Shown here in pieces: positions 45,379-53,273 of a DNA stretch of 64,000 bases. A model generated the notes under the pieces. That model was given only the letters and a program-made list of their open reading frames with translations. It had not been told where the DNA came from and ran no database searches. This DNA is from Proteobacteria bacterium ST_bin12 (GTDB lineage Bacteria > Pseudomonadota > Gammaproteobacteria > Burkholderiales > Methylophilaceae), in contig MSXP01000004.1 of the NCBI GenBank assembly GCA_002083635.1, positions 186,001 to 250,000 of the forward strand, read 5' to 3'. Position numbers and translations under genes: made by a program. The first letter of the stretch is position 1. Each line of letters opens with the position of its first letter.

Positions 45379-46755
45379 TTGTCTATTGAAACAACCCCAG
45401 CCCTTAACTTTAACCAGTTAGGCTTAGCCGAACCTATTCGGCGCGCGATTGCGGACGCAGGTTATACCACCCCAACCCCTATTCAAGCCAAAGCGATTCC
45501 TGTTGTGTTAGATGGCGGCGATTTATTGGCTGGCGCGCAAACGGGTACTGGCAAAACCGCTGGTTTTACTTTGCCTTTGCTGCATTTATTGCACAGCAAG
45601 CCAAAACAAAATAAGGCAGGTCAGCCGCGCTGTTTGATGCTAACGCCTACGCGTGAGCTAGCCGCACAGATTGAAGAATCCGTTAAAACCTATGGCAAAT
45701 ATCTACAATTAAAATCGTTTGTTGTGTTTGGTGGTGTGAATATCAGCCCACAAATTAATCGCCTTTCTAAACCAATCGACATTTTGGTCGCCACGCCTGG
45801 CCGTTTGCTGGATTTAGCCAGTCAGCGCAAAGTGGATTTATCAGCCGTTGAATTTTTGGTGTTGGATGAAGCGGATCGTATGTTGGATATGGGCTTTATT
45901 CGCGATATTAAAAAATTATTGGCGATGTTGCCAAAGCAGCGCCAAAACTTGCTGTTTTCGGCGACGTTTTCAGATGAAATTAAGCAATTAGCCGATAGCT
46001 TATTGCACAAACCTGGTTTTATTGAAGTGGCGCGTCGCAATACTGCATCTGAAATGGTTGAACAGACTGTGCATTTGGTAAAACAGGCGCACAAAGCCAA
46101 TTTATTGTGTCATTTGATTAAAACCAATAACTGGCAACAAGTATTGGTATTTACCCGCACTAAACATGGCGCAAACCGCTTGGCGGAAAAGTTAATCAAA
46201 GATGGCATTCCTGCCGCGGCGATTCATGGCAATAAAAGCCAAGGTGCGCGTACTCGTGCTTTGGCTGAATTTAAAAATGGCGATATTCCCGTTTTAGTGG
46301 CGACGGATATTGCGGCGCGCGGCCTAGATATTGACCAGTTGCCGCAAGTGGTGAATTTTGAATTGCCGAATGTGCCAGAAGACTATGTGCATCGTATTGG
46401 TCGTACTGGTCGCGCAGGTAGCAGTGGCGCGGCAATTTCATTGGTGGATGTTGAAGAAGCGAAATATTTAAAAGATATTGAAAAGCTGATTAAGCGTGAG
46501 ATTCCAAAAGTAGCGGTGGAAGGTTTTGTGCCGCCGACAAAGATAGAGCCAGAAGTATCGCGTGGGCCTAGAAACCAGTCGCTAAGAAATCAGCCACCTA
46601 AAGCAAAACAAGGCAATCGCCCTCAAAGTAATGGCCAAAAGCCTGCACAGGCCAAACCACAAGCAAAAAGGCCAGCACAGCAAAAGCCTTTTCAGAATAT
46701 GAATCAGCCGAATAGCAATAAACCAGTGCATCATAGTGGTAATCGTGGACGCTAA
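45379..46755 (+). CDS. rhlE: DEAD-box RNA helicase, RhlE-like
   Basis: 458 residues. SF2 core motifs in order: Q motif (TPTPIQAKAIP), Walker A AQTGTGKT (53-60), PTRELA, TPGR, DEAD in VLDEADRMLD, SAT in LFSATFSDE, and HRIGRTGR. A basic Pro/Gln/Asn-rich disordered tail (~375-458) probably binds RNA. RhlE-type helicases act in ribosome assembly and RNA degradosomes. The start is TTG at 45379 without a clear Shine-Dalgarno sequence. It fits the family N-terminus (SIETTPALNFNQLGL), but translation may be weak or regulated. Confidence 0.9.
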   Translation: MSIETTPALNFNQLGLAEPIRRAIADAGYTTPTPIQAKAIPVVLDGGDLLAGAQTGTGKTAGFTLPLLHLLHSKPKQNKAGQPRCLMLTPTRELAAQIEESVKTYGKYLQLKSFVVFGGVNISPQINRLSKPIDILVATPGRLLDLASQRKVDLSAVEFLVLDEADRMLDMGFIRDIKKLLAMLPKQRQNLLFSATFSDEIKQLADSLLHKPGFIEVARRNTASEMVEQTVHLVKQAHKANLLCHLIKTNNWQQVLVFTRTKHGANRLAEKLIKDGIPAAAIHGNKSQGARTRALAEFKNGDIPVLVATDIAARGLDIDQLPQVVNFELPNVPEDYVHRIGRTGRAGSSGAAISLVDVEEAKYLKDIEKLIKREIPKVAVEGFVPPTKIEPEVSRGPRNQSLRNQPPKAKQGNRPQSNGQKPAQAKPQAKRPAQQKPFQNMNQPNSNKPVHHSGNRGR

Positions 46756-46829
46756 ACTTAACACGTTAAAAGTACCGAAAATTATGGGATGCGTGACCCC
46801 GTTTAATATTGAGAGATGCAATTTAAATA

Positions 46830-47285
46830 ATGAAAATTTGGGTGGATGCTGACGCTTGTCCAGTGGTGATTAAAGAGATTCTTTATCGCGCCGCGATTCG
46901 CACCGGCATTGAAACGATTTTAGTTGCCAATGCTTGGTTGCGCGTGCCGCCCTCGCCGCACATTCGCGCGGTGCAGGTAGATAAAGGTTTTGATGTGGCC
47001 GATAATTACATTGTGCAAGCCGTTGAAGTAAGCGATTTGGTGATTACTGCTGATATTCCGTTGGCAGCGCAGGTAGTGGGAAAAGGTGCGCATGCGCTAA
47101 ACCCTCGTGGTGAAATGTATACTAGTGCGAATATTGCAGAGCGTTTAGCCATGCGCGATATGATGGATGAATTGCGCAGCCAAGGTGCTGAAATCGGCGG
47201 GCCTGCCGCTTTTAATCAGGCAGACAGGCAAAAATTCGCGGCGGAACTAGACCGATTCATGGCGCGTCATATAGTCAATAAATAG
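46830..47285 (+). CDS. UPF0178 (YaiI/YqxD) family protein
   Basis: 151 residues of the DUF188 family, a PIN-like fold of unknown function. The N-terminal MKIWVDADACPVVIKEILYRAA supplies the conserved Asp-x-Asp-x-Cys-Pro. DLVITADIPLAAQVVGKGAHALNPRGEMYT is the second family signature. It is 75 bp downstream of the helicase gene and only 10 bp before the lipocalin gene, so probably co-transcribed with the latter. Confidence 0.92.
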   Translation: MKIWVDADACPVVIKEILYRAAIRTGIETILVANAWLRVPPSPHIRAVQVDKGFDVADNYIVQAVEVSDLVITADIPLAAQVVGKGAHALNPRGEMYTSANIAERLAMRDMMDELRSQGAEIGGPAAFNQADRQKFAAELDRFMARHIVNK

Positions 47286-47295
47286 GATTAAACAC

Positions 47296-47862
47296 ATGCA
47301 AAAATGGTTATGGATTGTTTTGAGTTTTAGTTTGCTGAGTTGTTCTGAGCAAATTGAGGGTTTAAAGGTCGTTAATAATGTTGATGCTAATCAATATTTA
47401 GGCATTTGGTATGAAATCGCGCGGCTAGATCACAGCTTTGAGCGCGACTTGCAAAATGTGACGGCGCAATATATTAAAAACGAAGATGGCACGATTAAAG
47501 TAATTAACCGTGGTTTTAACCCTAAAAAAAATGAGTGGAAAGAAGCGGAAGGCAAAGCGCATTTCGTTGATGAGCCTAATGCAGACGGCACTTACACAGG
47601 CAAATTAAAAGTATCTTTTTTTGGCCCATTTTACGGCGGATACGATATTATCGAGCTTGATAAGCCCTACTATAATTACGCGATGGTAAGTAGCGGGAAG
47701 GATTACTTATGGATACTATCGCGCACACCACAATTGGGCTACCCGATTAAACAACACTTAATTGCGCGCGCAAAAGAACTAGGTTTTGCAACGGATAATT
47801 TGATTTACGTGCCTCAAACTACTGAAATCATCCACTACAAAGCTGGGCCACATATTGAATAA
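47296..47862 (+). CDS. blc: Outer-membrane lipocalin Blc
   Basis: 188 residues. A lipoprotein signal ends at SLLSC (Cys16). The lipocalin barrel follows with the G-x-W motif GIWYEIARLDHSFERDL (residues 36 onward) and a C-terminal strand-helix region (YPIKQHLIARAKELGF). Bacterial lipocalins bind lysophospholipids or fatty acids at the outer membrane, often under envelope stress. A strong bidirectional terminator follows. Confidence 0.92.
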   Translation: MQKWLWIVLSFSLLSCSEQIEGLKVVNNVDANQYLGIWYEIARLDHSFERDLQNVTAQYIKNEDGTIKVINRGFNPKKNEWKEAEGKAHFVDEPNADGTYTGKLKVSFFGPFYGGYDIIELDKPYYNYAMVSSGKDYLWILSRTPQLGYPIKQHLIARAKELGFATDNLIYVPQTTEIIHYKAGPHIE

Positions 47863-47885
47863 ATTGAGTCAAAACTGGCGTTAAT

Positions 47886-47932
47886 AAAAAAGCCGCTTAG
47901 ACTGAATTAAAACTCAGCTAAGCGGCTTTTTT
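47886..47932. terminator. Bidirectional terminator between blc and the first EF-hand/BON gene
   Basis: A 15-bp stem AAAAAAGCCGCTTAG / CTAAGCGGCTTTTTT with A/T tracts at both ends and a 17-base loop that can pair further. It serves the convergent blc and BON genes. Confidence 0.92.
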
Positions 47933-47995
47933 AAATATTACGCTTAAAAAACAGTTAAGTTACTATTTCTAGATTATAGCTTTAGGTTCTAATAT

Positions 47996-48652
47996 TTAGC
48001 CTCTAAGCTCTAAACTATTTTTAACCGTTTTTACGCCTTCAACTTTAGAAACCACCTCTTCGGCTTTTATTTTCGCAGCGGCATTATCCACAAAGCCGCT
48101 TAAAATCACTTCGCCATCGCGTGTTTCAACGCTTATTTGCAGGCTTTTTAATTCAGGTGTACCTAAAATTTCTGCTTTGGCTTTTGCGGTAATAATGCTG
48201 TCATCAATGATATTGCCAACGGTTCTTTTTTCCATTTCTGGCGCTTCAGCGACTTCCATTGCATCACCTTCAGAAGTTGGCATTGCTTGGGCTTTATCCG
48301 CTTGGTTTGATTCATTCACATCTATATTTGCTGTAGCAACAACTGGCCAAGCGCCTGTTTTGTAATAAACATATTCATTTTGGTCAATATAGCCATCATT
48401 ATTTGCATCGGCTTTTGCAAAACTTGCTTTGTTAAATGCTTTGCCTTTTGAAGCCTCGTTTGGCAACAGTAAACCGTTACCTGTGGTGTCCAAAGCAGCA
48501 AACTCAACCGCTAATGGTGATTGCCATCTAGAGTTGTTATAAACATCGGTGGCGTCCTGTGCAAAAGTAGCACCTGCAAATGTAGCTGAGCCGAGTGCAA
48601 AAGTGATTGCAATAGCTAGCGGTTTAAATGTGTTTTTCATATTTGTTTTCAT
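47996..48652 (-). CDS. Secreted EF-hand/BON-domain protein (copy 1)
   Basis: 218 residues from ATG 48652, which has a TAGGAG ribosome-binding site; the frame extends to 48697 without one. The signal peptide ends near TFAQDA (~31). Two EF-hand-like loops follow: DTTGNGLLLPNE (55-66, imperfect) and the canonical DANNDGYIDQNE (82-93). An acidic, Ala/Glu-rich linker joins them to a C-terminal BON domain (~150-217, LQISVETRDGEVILSGFVD), as in the periplasmic stress protein OsmY. A paralog is encoded 258 bp upstream. A shared 28-bp motif lies about 144 bp upstream. Confidence 0.85.
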   Translation of the reverse strand: MKTNMKNTFKPLAIAITFALGSATFAGATFAQDATDVYNNSRWQSPLAVEFAALDTTGNGLLLPNEASKGKAFNKASFAKADANNDGYIDQNEYVYYKTGAWPVVATANIDVNESNQADKAQAMPTSEGDAMEVAEAPEMEKRTVGNIIDDSIITAKAKAEILGTPELKSLQISVETRDGEVILSGFVDNAAAKIKAEEVVSKVEGVKTVKNSLELRG

Positions 48653-48796
48653 CGTATTGCTCCTATTAAGTTGTGCGAATAATTCAATTAAGCCCACCTA
48701 AATGCTCAAGTATTGCGACGATATTTACGTGGTGAAATTAATTGTGCAGTGGTGCCATAATAATCAATGTAAGTCAGCAAAAAAGTCCATTAAGCG

Positions 48797-48824
48797 CTGA
48801 TTTTCGTGTCAGTATCCGACTACA
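48797..48824 (-). promoter_or_regulatory. Shared 28-bp regulatory motif, copy A (upstream of BON copy 1)
   Basis: Reading towards the gene (minus strand): TGTAGTC, four bases, CTGACA, five bases, ATCAG. Its 18-bp left part TGTAGTCGGATACTGACA differs from copy B at three positions. The block spacing is identical in copies B and C. Confidence 0.7.
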
Positions 48825-48854
48825 AATAATGTTTACTCATCAGATTTAAAGCGC

Positions 48855-48889
48855 AAAAAAGCCACGCAGTTTTTAACTTGCGCGGCTTT
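48855..48889 (-). terminator. Rho-independent terminator of BON copy 2
   Basis: On the minus strand the stem AAAGCCGCGCA / TGCGTGGCTTT (one G-U pair) is followed by a T-run, 22 bases past the stop of the second BON gene. It separates the two BON genes into distinct transcripts. Confidence 0.8.
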
Positions 48890-48910
48890 CTAGTTTTGCT
48901 TATTTAAATC

Positions 48911-49429
48911 TTAACTTTTAACAACTAAACTGTTTTTCACAGATTTTACGCCTTCAATTTTCGAAACAATTGTTTCAGCTTTCACTCTTGAAACTTCATC
49001 ATCCACAAAGCCGCTTAAAATCACATCACCTTTGTAGGTTTTAACGCTAATTTGCAGACTTTTTAAATCTTTTTCAGCCAATAACTCTGCCTTGGCTTTT
49101 GATGTAATCACACTATCAGAAGCTACTCTTTTCACCACTTTTTGTTGTGATGCCGATTTGTAATTAGCGTATTCTTCTTGATTTAGTGTGCCATCGCGGT
49201 CGATATCAGCATTCTCAAAATGCTTTGCAGTGAATAATTTATCTTTTGCCGCTTCAATACGGGTTAAGTTTTGGTTGCTGTTCGTATCTAATTTATTAAA
49301 TTCAGCCGCTAGCGGGGCTTGATTTTCTTGAAGTGTCTCAGCATCGTATGCAAATGCTTGCATGTTTGTGGCACCAAAAGCGAGTGCAATTGCAAAAGTT
49401 GCAGATTTTAAAGGTGTAGTAATGTTCAT
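48911..49429 (-). CDS. Secreted EF-hand/BON-domain protein (copy 2)
   Basis: 172 residues from ATG 49429, which has a GAGGAG ribosome-binding site; the frame extends to 49522 without support. The signal peptide ends near QAFA (~27). EF-hand-like loops are DTNSNQNLTRIE (48-59, degenerate) and DIDRDGTLNQEE (75-86, near-canonical). The C-terminal BON domain (~105-172) is clearly paralogous to copy 1: both read KSLQISV...GFVD...VSK[VI]EGVK[TS]VKNSL. The acidic linker of copy 1 is missing. It has its own promoter region, with motif copy B, between it and the kinase gene. Confidence 0.85.
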   Translation of the reverse strand: MNITTPLKSATFAIALAFGATNMQAFAYDAETLQENQAPLAAEFNKLDTNSNQNLTRIEAAKDKLFTAKHFENADIDRDGTLNQEEYANYKSASQQKVVKRVASDSVITSKAKAELLAEKDLKSLQISVKTYKGDVILSGFVDDEVSRVKAETIVSKIEGVKSVKNSLVVKS

Positions 49430-49538
49430 GGTAAAGCTCCTCATCATTAAGTTAAGAGGCAACATCAAACATGGATTGAATGATTTTGCCATGGGTGCAT
49501 AGTACGCACTTGGCAAAATCAAAAAAGCCCAGTTTTGA

Positions 49539-49566
49539 CTGATTATGCTGTCAGAAACAGACTACA
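49539..49566 (-). promoter_or_regulatory. Shared 28-bp regulatory motif, copy B (upstream of BON copy 2)
   Basis: Minus strand: TGTAGTCTGTTTCTGACA, then GCATA, then ATCAG. It lies 109 bp before ATG 49429 and starts 5 bp after the kinase stop. The CTGACA-N5-ATCAG half is almost identical to copy C. Confidence 0.7.
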
Positions 49567-49570
49567 ACAT

Positions 49571-51031
49571 TTAAATGGCAGCAACATCTAATGGGATTAA
49601 CGCGCGAATCAACACGCCTTTTCCTGGTTCGCTTATCATTTCAAAACGCCCACCAATCGCCAATACGCGATGGCGCATGCCAGATAAGCCGTGCGTATTA
49701 CCTGCTAGTGCATTCATGTCTATACCAACACCATCATCTTCAATTTCCAGTTTAAGGTACAGCGCGTCTACCATCACATCGACAGAAACGGCGGTGGCTT
49801 TGGCATATTTGTTGGCGTTATTAAGGCTTTCTTGCACAATGCGGTAAGCTACAAGGCTAATGGTTTCATTCAGTTTGGTATTTTCATCCGGTAAATTTAG
49901 GCTTAATTTCCACTGGTTTCGCTCTGCCGCATCATGAATAAGTGACTGCAGAGCAGGCCAAAAACCAAAAGTGGATATCATGGATGGATGCAACTCTTGC
50001 ACAATATGGCGCTGATATTGAATACCTTGATCGACATAGCTGCTGGTTTTAACCAGTTTAGTTACAATGTCAGGCGCAATTTCTTTCACCTTTTTAATGA
50101 CCCAAGCAATATCCATTTTAGTGGCAGTGAAAATAGAACCCAACTCATCATGCAACTCGCGCGATAGCTTTTGACGCTCACGCTCAACATCAGCCTGATA
50201 ATCTAGCGCCAAACTACGCAGTAATTTAGTTTGCTGTTGCAGTTTTTCTTCGTAAATTTCATTCTCTTTTAATACACGCTGTTGCAACTGACTTTTGACG
50301 ACTATTTCAGCCAGCAATTGCTTAATGACTAATACTACCAATAAAATAAGTACCAATGCGCCACCAATCACCGATGCGCGCGCCAGTGACACCGTGTTAT
50401 GCCGCTTTTGAATGAGGGTGTCTAAATTATTGTTTTGATTTTTAATCAGCGTATTGGCATATTGCATAAACTCTTTTGAGGCATCTACTCCATCATCCAA
50501 ATTCACCACTTGCTTGGCTTCTTGTGTTTTGCCCGATTTTGCTAAATTAATGGTGACTTTCATCTCTGCTGCTTTGGCTTCTAAGCTAGCAGAAATCGTT
50601 TTTAACCATCCCAGCTCTTTTTCTTTATCGTCGTAGTCATCTGCTAACTCAATAGAAGCTTCTGCTTTTTTTAGATTTTCGCGTACATCTAACAAAGCTT
50701 GCTCAAACGGGCCAACGTATATTTGGCGCTTGGTAAACAAATATCCGCGCTGCGCACTTTCGGCCTGATACAGATTAGTTTTTAGCTCATGTAAAGTGGT
50801 GATGTTGCCTCTAATTTGCCCAATCACCTTATCTTGCTCACTGATAGACACAATCCAGTTATCTGAAAACAGCACTGAAACCATGGTAATAAGCAAAGCC
50901 ACCGCTAGCATAGCAATGGTTCTGCCACCCAAAACAGTGATGATTTTTTCAAAACCGCGCCAGCATTTTGCTGTAATAATTTTAATGACCTGAATAAATT
51001 GTTGGGCTAAATTTTTTGTAGCATCATTCAA
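49571..51031 (-). CDS. CHASE3-type sensor histidine kinase (HisKA_3 family)
   Basis: 486 residues. The first helix (~36-56) is followed by a periplasmic four-helix CHASE3-like sensor with the hallmark YQAESAQRGYLFT. Then come a second helix (~219-240), a coiled coil, and a HisKA_3 dimerisation domain with phospho-acceptor His294 in RQKLSRELHDELGS. The HATPase domain has VQESLNNANKYA, DDGVGI and HGLSGMRHR. This kinase class pairs with NarL/FixJ regulators. The only candidates here are the regulators encoded divergently about 1.5 kb away (52529 and 53274). CHASE3 ligands are generally unknown. Confidence 0.9.
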   Translation of the reverse strand: MNDATKNLAQQFIQVIKIITAKCWRGFEKIITVLGGRTIAMLAVALLITMVSVLFSDNWIVSISEQDKVIGQIRGNITTLHELKTNLYQAESAQRGYLFTKRQIYVGPFEQALLDVRENLKKAEASIELADDYDDKEKELGWLKTISASLEAKAAEMKVTINLAKSGKTQEAKQVVNLDDGVDASKEFMQYANTLIKNQNNNLDTLIQKRHNTVSLARASVIGGALVLILLVVLVIKQLLAEIVVKSQLQQRVLKENEIYEEKLQQQTKLLRSLALDYQADVERERQKLSRELHDELGSIFTATKMDIAWVIKKVKEIAPDIVTKLVKTSSYVDQGIQYQRHIVQELHPSMISTFGFWPALQSLIHDAAERNQWKLSLNLPDENTKLNETISLVAYRIVQESLNNANKYAKATAVSVDVMVDALYLKLEIEDDGVGIDMNALAGNTHGLSGMRHRVLAIGGRFEMISEPGKGVLIRALIPLDVAAI

Positions 51032-51334
51032 AATGTGTCATCGCTTTCTGACATAAAAATCCGATTATATCCGCTTATGCGCGATTCGATTCATCAGTAA
51101 CAATTACTTACATTTAAGCGCAAATAGTCAATAAATTATGCTGAATTGACTCAACATTTATTCATATAATTTTTGTGCTTTCAACTGGTTAAGTTTTAAA
51201 ACTTTAAAGCCTTGTCAGTATTGTCTGACAGCATTATCAGATATTAGCCGCTGCAGTCTGACAAGCGTTTTCATTAAAGTAGCAACTGTGCATTAACGTT
51301 ATTTAACCAAACAATTTTAAAAGAGGAACACATT
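51032..51334. promoter_or_regulatory. 303-bp divergent control region of the stress island, with motif copy C
   Basis: No gene is seen. It separates the kinase gene (minus) from the DUF1328 operon (plus). It contains motif copy C at 51213-51240 on the plus strand: the perfect inverted repeat TGTCAGTATTGTCTGACA, then GCATT, then ATCAG, 94 bp before the DUF1328 ATG. A further half-site GTCTGACA lies at 51256-51263 and could overlap the -35 region. A GGTTAAGTTTT copy of the window's recurrent motif occurs near 51187. An AGAGGAA ribosome-binding site lies near the right end. Confidence 0.7.
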
Positions 51335-51493
51335 ATGTTGCATTACACCGTTGTATTTTTTGTCATCGCGATTATCGCTGCAGTATTTGGCTTTGGCGGT
51401 ATTGCTGCTGGTGCTACCGAAATCGCAAAAATATTATTTTTTGTATTTTTAGCAGTGACTATCGTTTCATTTTTAATGGGTAGAAAGCGCTAA
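51335..51493 (+). CDS. DUF1328 small membrane protein (YtjA-like)
   Basis: A 52-residue protein of two hydrophobic helices separated by a Gly/Ala-rich turn: LHYTVVFFVIAIIAAVFGF, then GGIAAGATEIAK, then ILFFVFLAVTIVSFLMG, ending in Arg-Lys-Arg. This matches the DUF1328/YtjA family, tiny proteins often found beside stress genes. ATG 51335 follows an AGAGGAA ribosome-binding site. It is the first gene rightwards from the control region and should be the primary target of motif copy C. Confidence 0.9.
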   Translation: MLHYTVVFFVIAIIAAVFGFGGIAAGATEIAKILFFVFLAVTIVSFLMGRKR

Positions 51494-51576
51494 TGAATAC
51501 TCAGCTTTTAACCTTTAAATAGCATTTATTTTAACTCACTAATATCTCAATTTTAACCAGTACAAAGGAAACCATT

Positions 51577-51999
51577 ATGTTTAATATGAACAAACAAGAC
51601 GATTTAAAAAACAAAGCAGCTGACCTTGCCGACAACGTTAAAGACAACGTTGAGCAAGTAACAAAAGATGTAAAACGTAGCGCAGAAAGCATTGGCAACA
51701 GCGTGCAACATAAAGCCGCTGAAACAAAACATGAGGCACTTAACGTGATTGATAGCTTAAAATCTTTATTGGCGCAATATACCAACTCAAGCAATGTAAA
51801 TGAGTTAAAAAACCAAATCTTAGACAAAGCCTACGAATTAAAAGGTACGGTTAAAGATGAAGTAACGCATGCATATGAAACAAGTAAAGAGCGTACCGTG
51901 CAAACTGTGCAAGATAAACCATTGTTAAGCCTAGGTTTAGCTGTTGGCGCAGGCTTATTACTTGGTTATATTCTTGGTTCTAAACAATCTTCTAAATAA
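51577..51999 (+). CDS. DUF883 (ElaB/YqjD-like) membrane-anchored protein
   Basis: 140 residues. A long amphipathic, Lys/Glu/Asp-rich helical region (1-110) ends in one C-terminal membrane helix (LLSLGLAVGAGLLLGYILGSK). This is the layout of ElaB/YqjD/YgaM, stationary-phase proteins that tether ribosomes to the inner membrane in E. coli. An AAAGGAA site precedes ATG 51577. It is followed 23 bp later by a holin-like membrane gene, echoing the yqjD-yqjE order. Confidence 0.85.
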   Translation: MFNMNKQDDLKNKAADLADNVKDNVEQVTKDVKRSAESIGNSVQHKAAETKHEALNVIDSLKSLLAQYTNSSNVNELKNQILDKAYELKGTVKDEVTHAYETSKERTVQTVQDKPLLSLGLAVGAGLLLGYILGSKQSSK

Positions 52000-52022
52000 T
52001 CTTAAAAATAGAGAAATCAACC

Positions 52023-52505
52023 ATGTGGAAAACCGTGCTTAAATTATTGACACAATTTTTAATTGCCAGATTCATTCGTAATCATATGCAAGATGTGCAA
52101 GACAAAACCAGTGGCAATCATTTAAGCGGGTTAAAAAGCAGTATGGCGGCGTTGCTAGAAAGCCACGCCGTGCTCTTTAAAAGCCAGTTTCACCATGATG
52201 TGCAACGCATGGTGAACAGCTTTTTAGGGTTTATGTTTATCTTACTCGCGACAATTTGCACTGGCTTAACCGGCTTAATGTGGCTTTTTGCAACTGCTTG
52301 GAACAGCGAAAACCGCAACCTTATTTTAGGAACGACCATGATTATCCCCATTATTCTGAGCATTATCGTGTACTTTGTGATACGTCAATCTTGGAAAAAA
52401 CAACCGCTTTTGCAGCAATCTATGGTACAAATTGAACAAGATTGGCAAGTGTTCAAAAATGGCTTAGATGGCACAGCTGACACTTCGGATGAAGCCAATC
52501 GATAA
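52023..52505 (+). CDS. YqjE/phage-holin-like (DUF1469-type) membrane protein
   Basis: 160 residues with two adjacent membrane helices (~75-97 and ~104-123) flanked by charged helical ends. The family label 'phage holin' is by similarity of topology; nothing phage-related is nearby. It is paired with the DUF883 gene just upstream, as yqjE is with yqjD. It probably shapes or scaffolds the inner membrane under stress, by inference from context. Confidence 0.75.
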   Translation: MWKTVLKLLTQFLIARFIRNHMQDVQDKTSGNHLSGLKSSMAALLESHAVLFKSQFHHDVQRMVNSFLGFMFILLATICTGLTGLMWLFATAWNSENRNLILGTTMIIPIILSIIVYFVIRQSWKKQPLLQQSMVQIEQDWQVFKNGLDGTADTSDEANR

Positions 52506-52528
52506 TTTTGTTAATAGGCTCAACACTC

Positions 52529-53161
52529 ATGAAAAACGTTTTATTGGTCGATGATCACAGCATTGTGCGTCAAGGCTTGAAAAATTTAATCGCGCTAGAA
52601 TCTGATTTAACCGTTACAGGTGAAGCAGCATCTGGCTTAGAAGCGATTAATTTAGTGCGTAAAAATCAATATGATATTGTCGTGTTAGATATTTCAATGC
52701 CCGATAAAAATGGTGTTGATACCTTGCATGATTTAAAACATGTATCCCCAGATTTACCGGTGCTGATATTAAGCGGTTATGCCGAAGCACAATATGCGCT
52801 GAATTTGATTCGTAACGGCTGCAAAGGTTATCTATCAAAAGATGCCGACGCCGATGAAATCATCAAAGCCATTAGGACAATTGCTAACGGCAAGCGCTAC
52901 ATATCAGCCGAACTAGCCGAATTAATGAGTGAGCAGCTTAGCCACCCTACCGAAAAACAATTACACGAAACCTTAAGCGACCGCGAATTTCAAGTATTTT
53001 TTAAATTGGCAGGCGGCTTGAGTGCGACTGAAATTGGTACCGAGCTTAATATTAGTGTTAAAACCGTTAGTACTTATCGCTCACGTATTTTAGAAAAAAT
53101 GAGCCTTAAAACCAATGCCGATTTAACCTACTATGCGATTAAAAATGGACTCATTACTTAA
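52529..53161 (+). CDS. NarL/FixJ-type response regulator
   Basis: 210 residues from ATG 52529 (the frame is open from 52508). The receiver domain has Asp54 as phospho-acceptor (VVLDISMPDKNG), acidic Asp8-Asp9 and Lys104. The C-terminal LuxR/GerE helix-turn-helix (~148-205) reads SDREFQVFFKLAGGLSATEIGTELNISVKTVSTYRSRILEKM. It is the only DNA-binding protein in the island and the best candidate to bind the shared TGT...CTGACA...ATCAG motif. Its likely partner is the CHASE3 kinase. It lies 23 bp after the holin-like gene, in the same transcript. Confidence 0.93.
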   Translation: MKNVLLVDDHSIVRQGLKNLIALESDLTVTGEAASGLEAINLVRKNQYDIVVLDISMPDKNGVDTLHDLKHVSPDLPVLILSGYAEAQYALNLIRNGCKGYLSKDADADEIIKAIRTIANGKRYISAELAELMSEQLSHPTEKQLHETLSDREFQVFFKLAGGLSATEIGTELNISVKTVSTYRSRILEKMSLKTNADLTYYAIKNGLIT

Positions 53162-53180
53162 TGATATTTAACCAATTAAC

Positions 53181-53199
53181 TGTAGCCGTTTGTCAGACA
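53181..53199 (+). promoter_or_regulatory. Degenerate partial copy of the shared motif before the receiver-only gene
   Basis: TGTAGCCGTTTGTCAGACA keeps the TGTAG start and the GACA end of the other copies but is one base longer and lacks the ATCAG block. It also contains the small palindrome TTGTCAGACAA. It lies 74 bp before ATG 53274. Confidence 0.4.
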
Positions 53200-53273
53200 A
53201 AACCCGATATTTTTAGTTGTCAACGTATCGTACAATATGGTTTACTTCACCAATTTTGTTAGTACCATATAAA

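Noticed and set aside
48855..48889. Another copy of the shared stress motif in the BON intergenic region
   Set aside because: This sequence is a GC-rich hairpin with T-run and is better explained as a terminator.
52023..52505. Possible prophage remnant, because one gene resembles a phage holin family
   Set aside because: The neighbours are stress and regulatory genes. The DUF883/holin-like pair mirrors chromosomal yqjD-yqjE, and no other phage gene is present.
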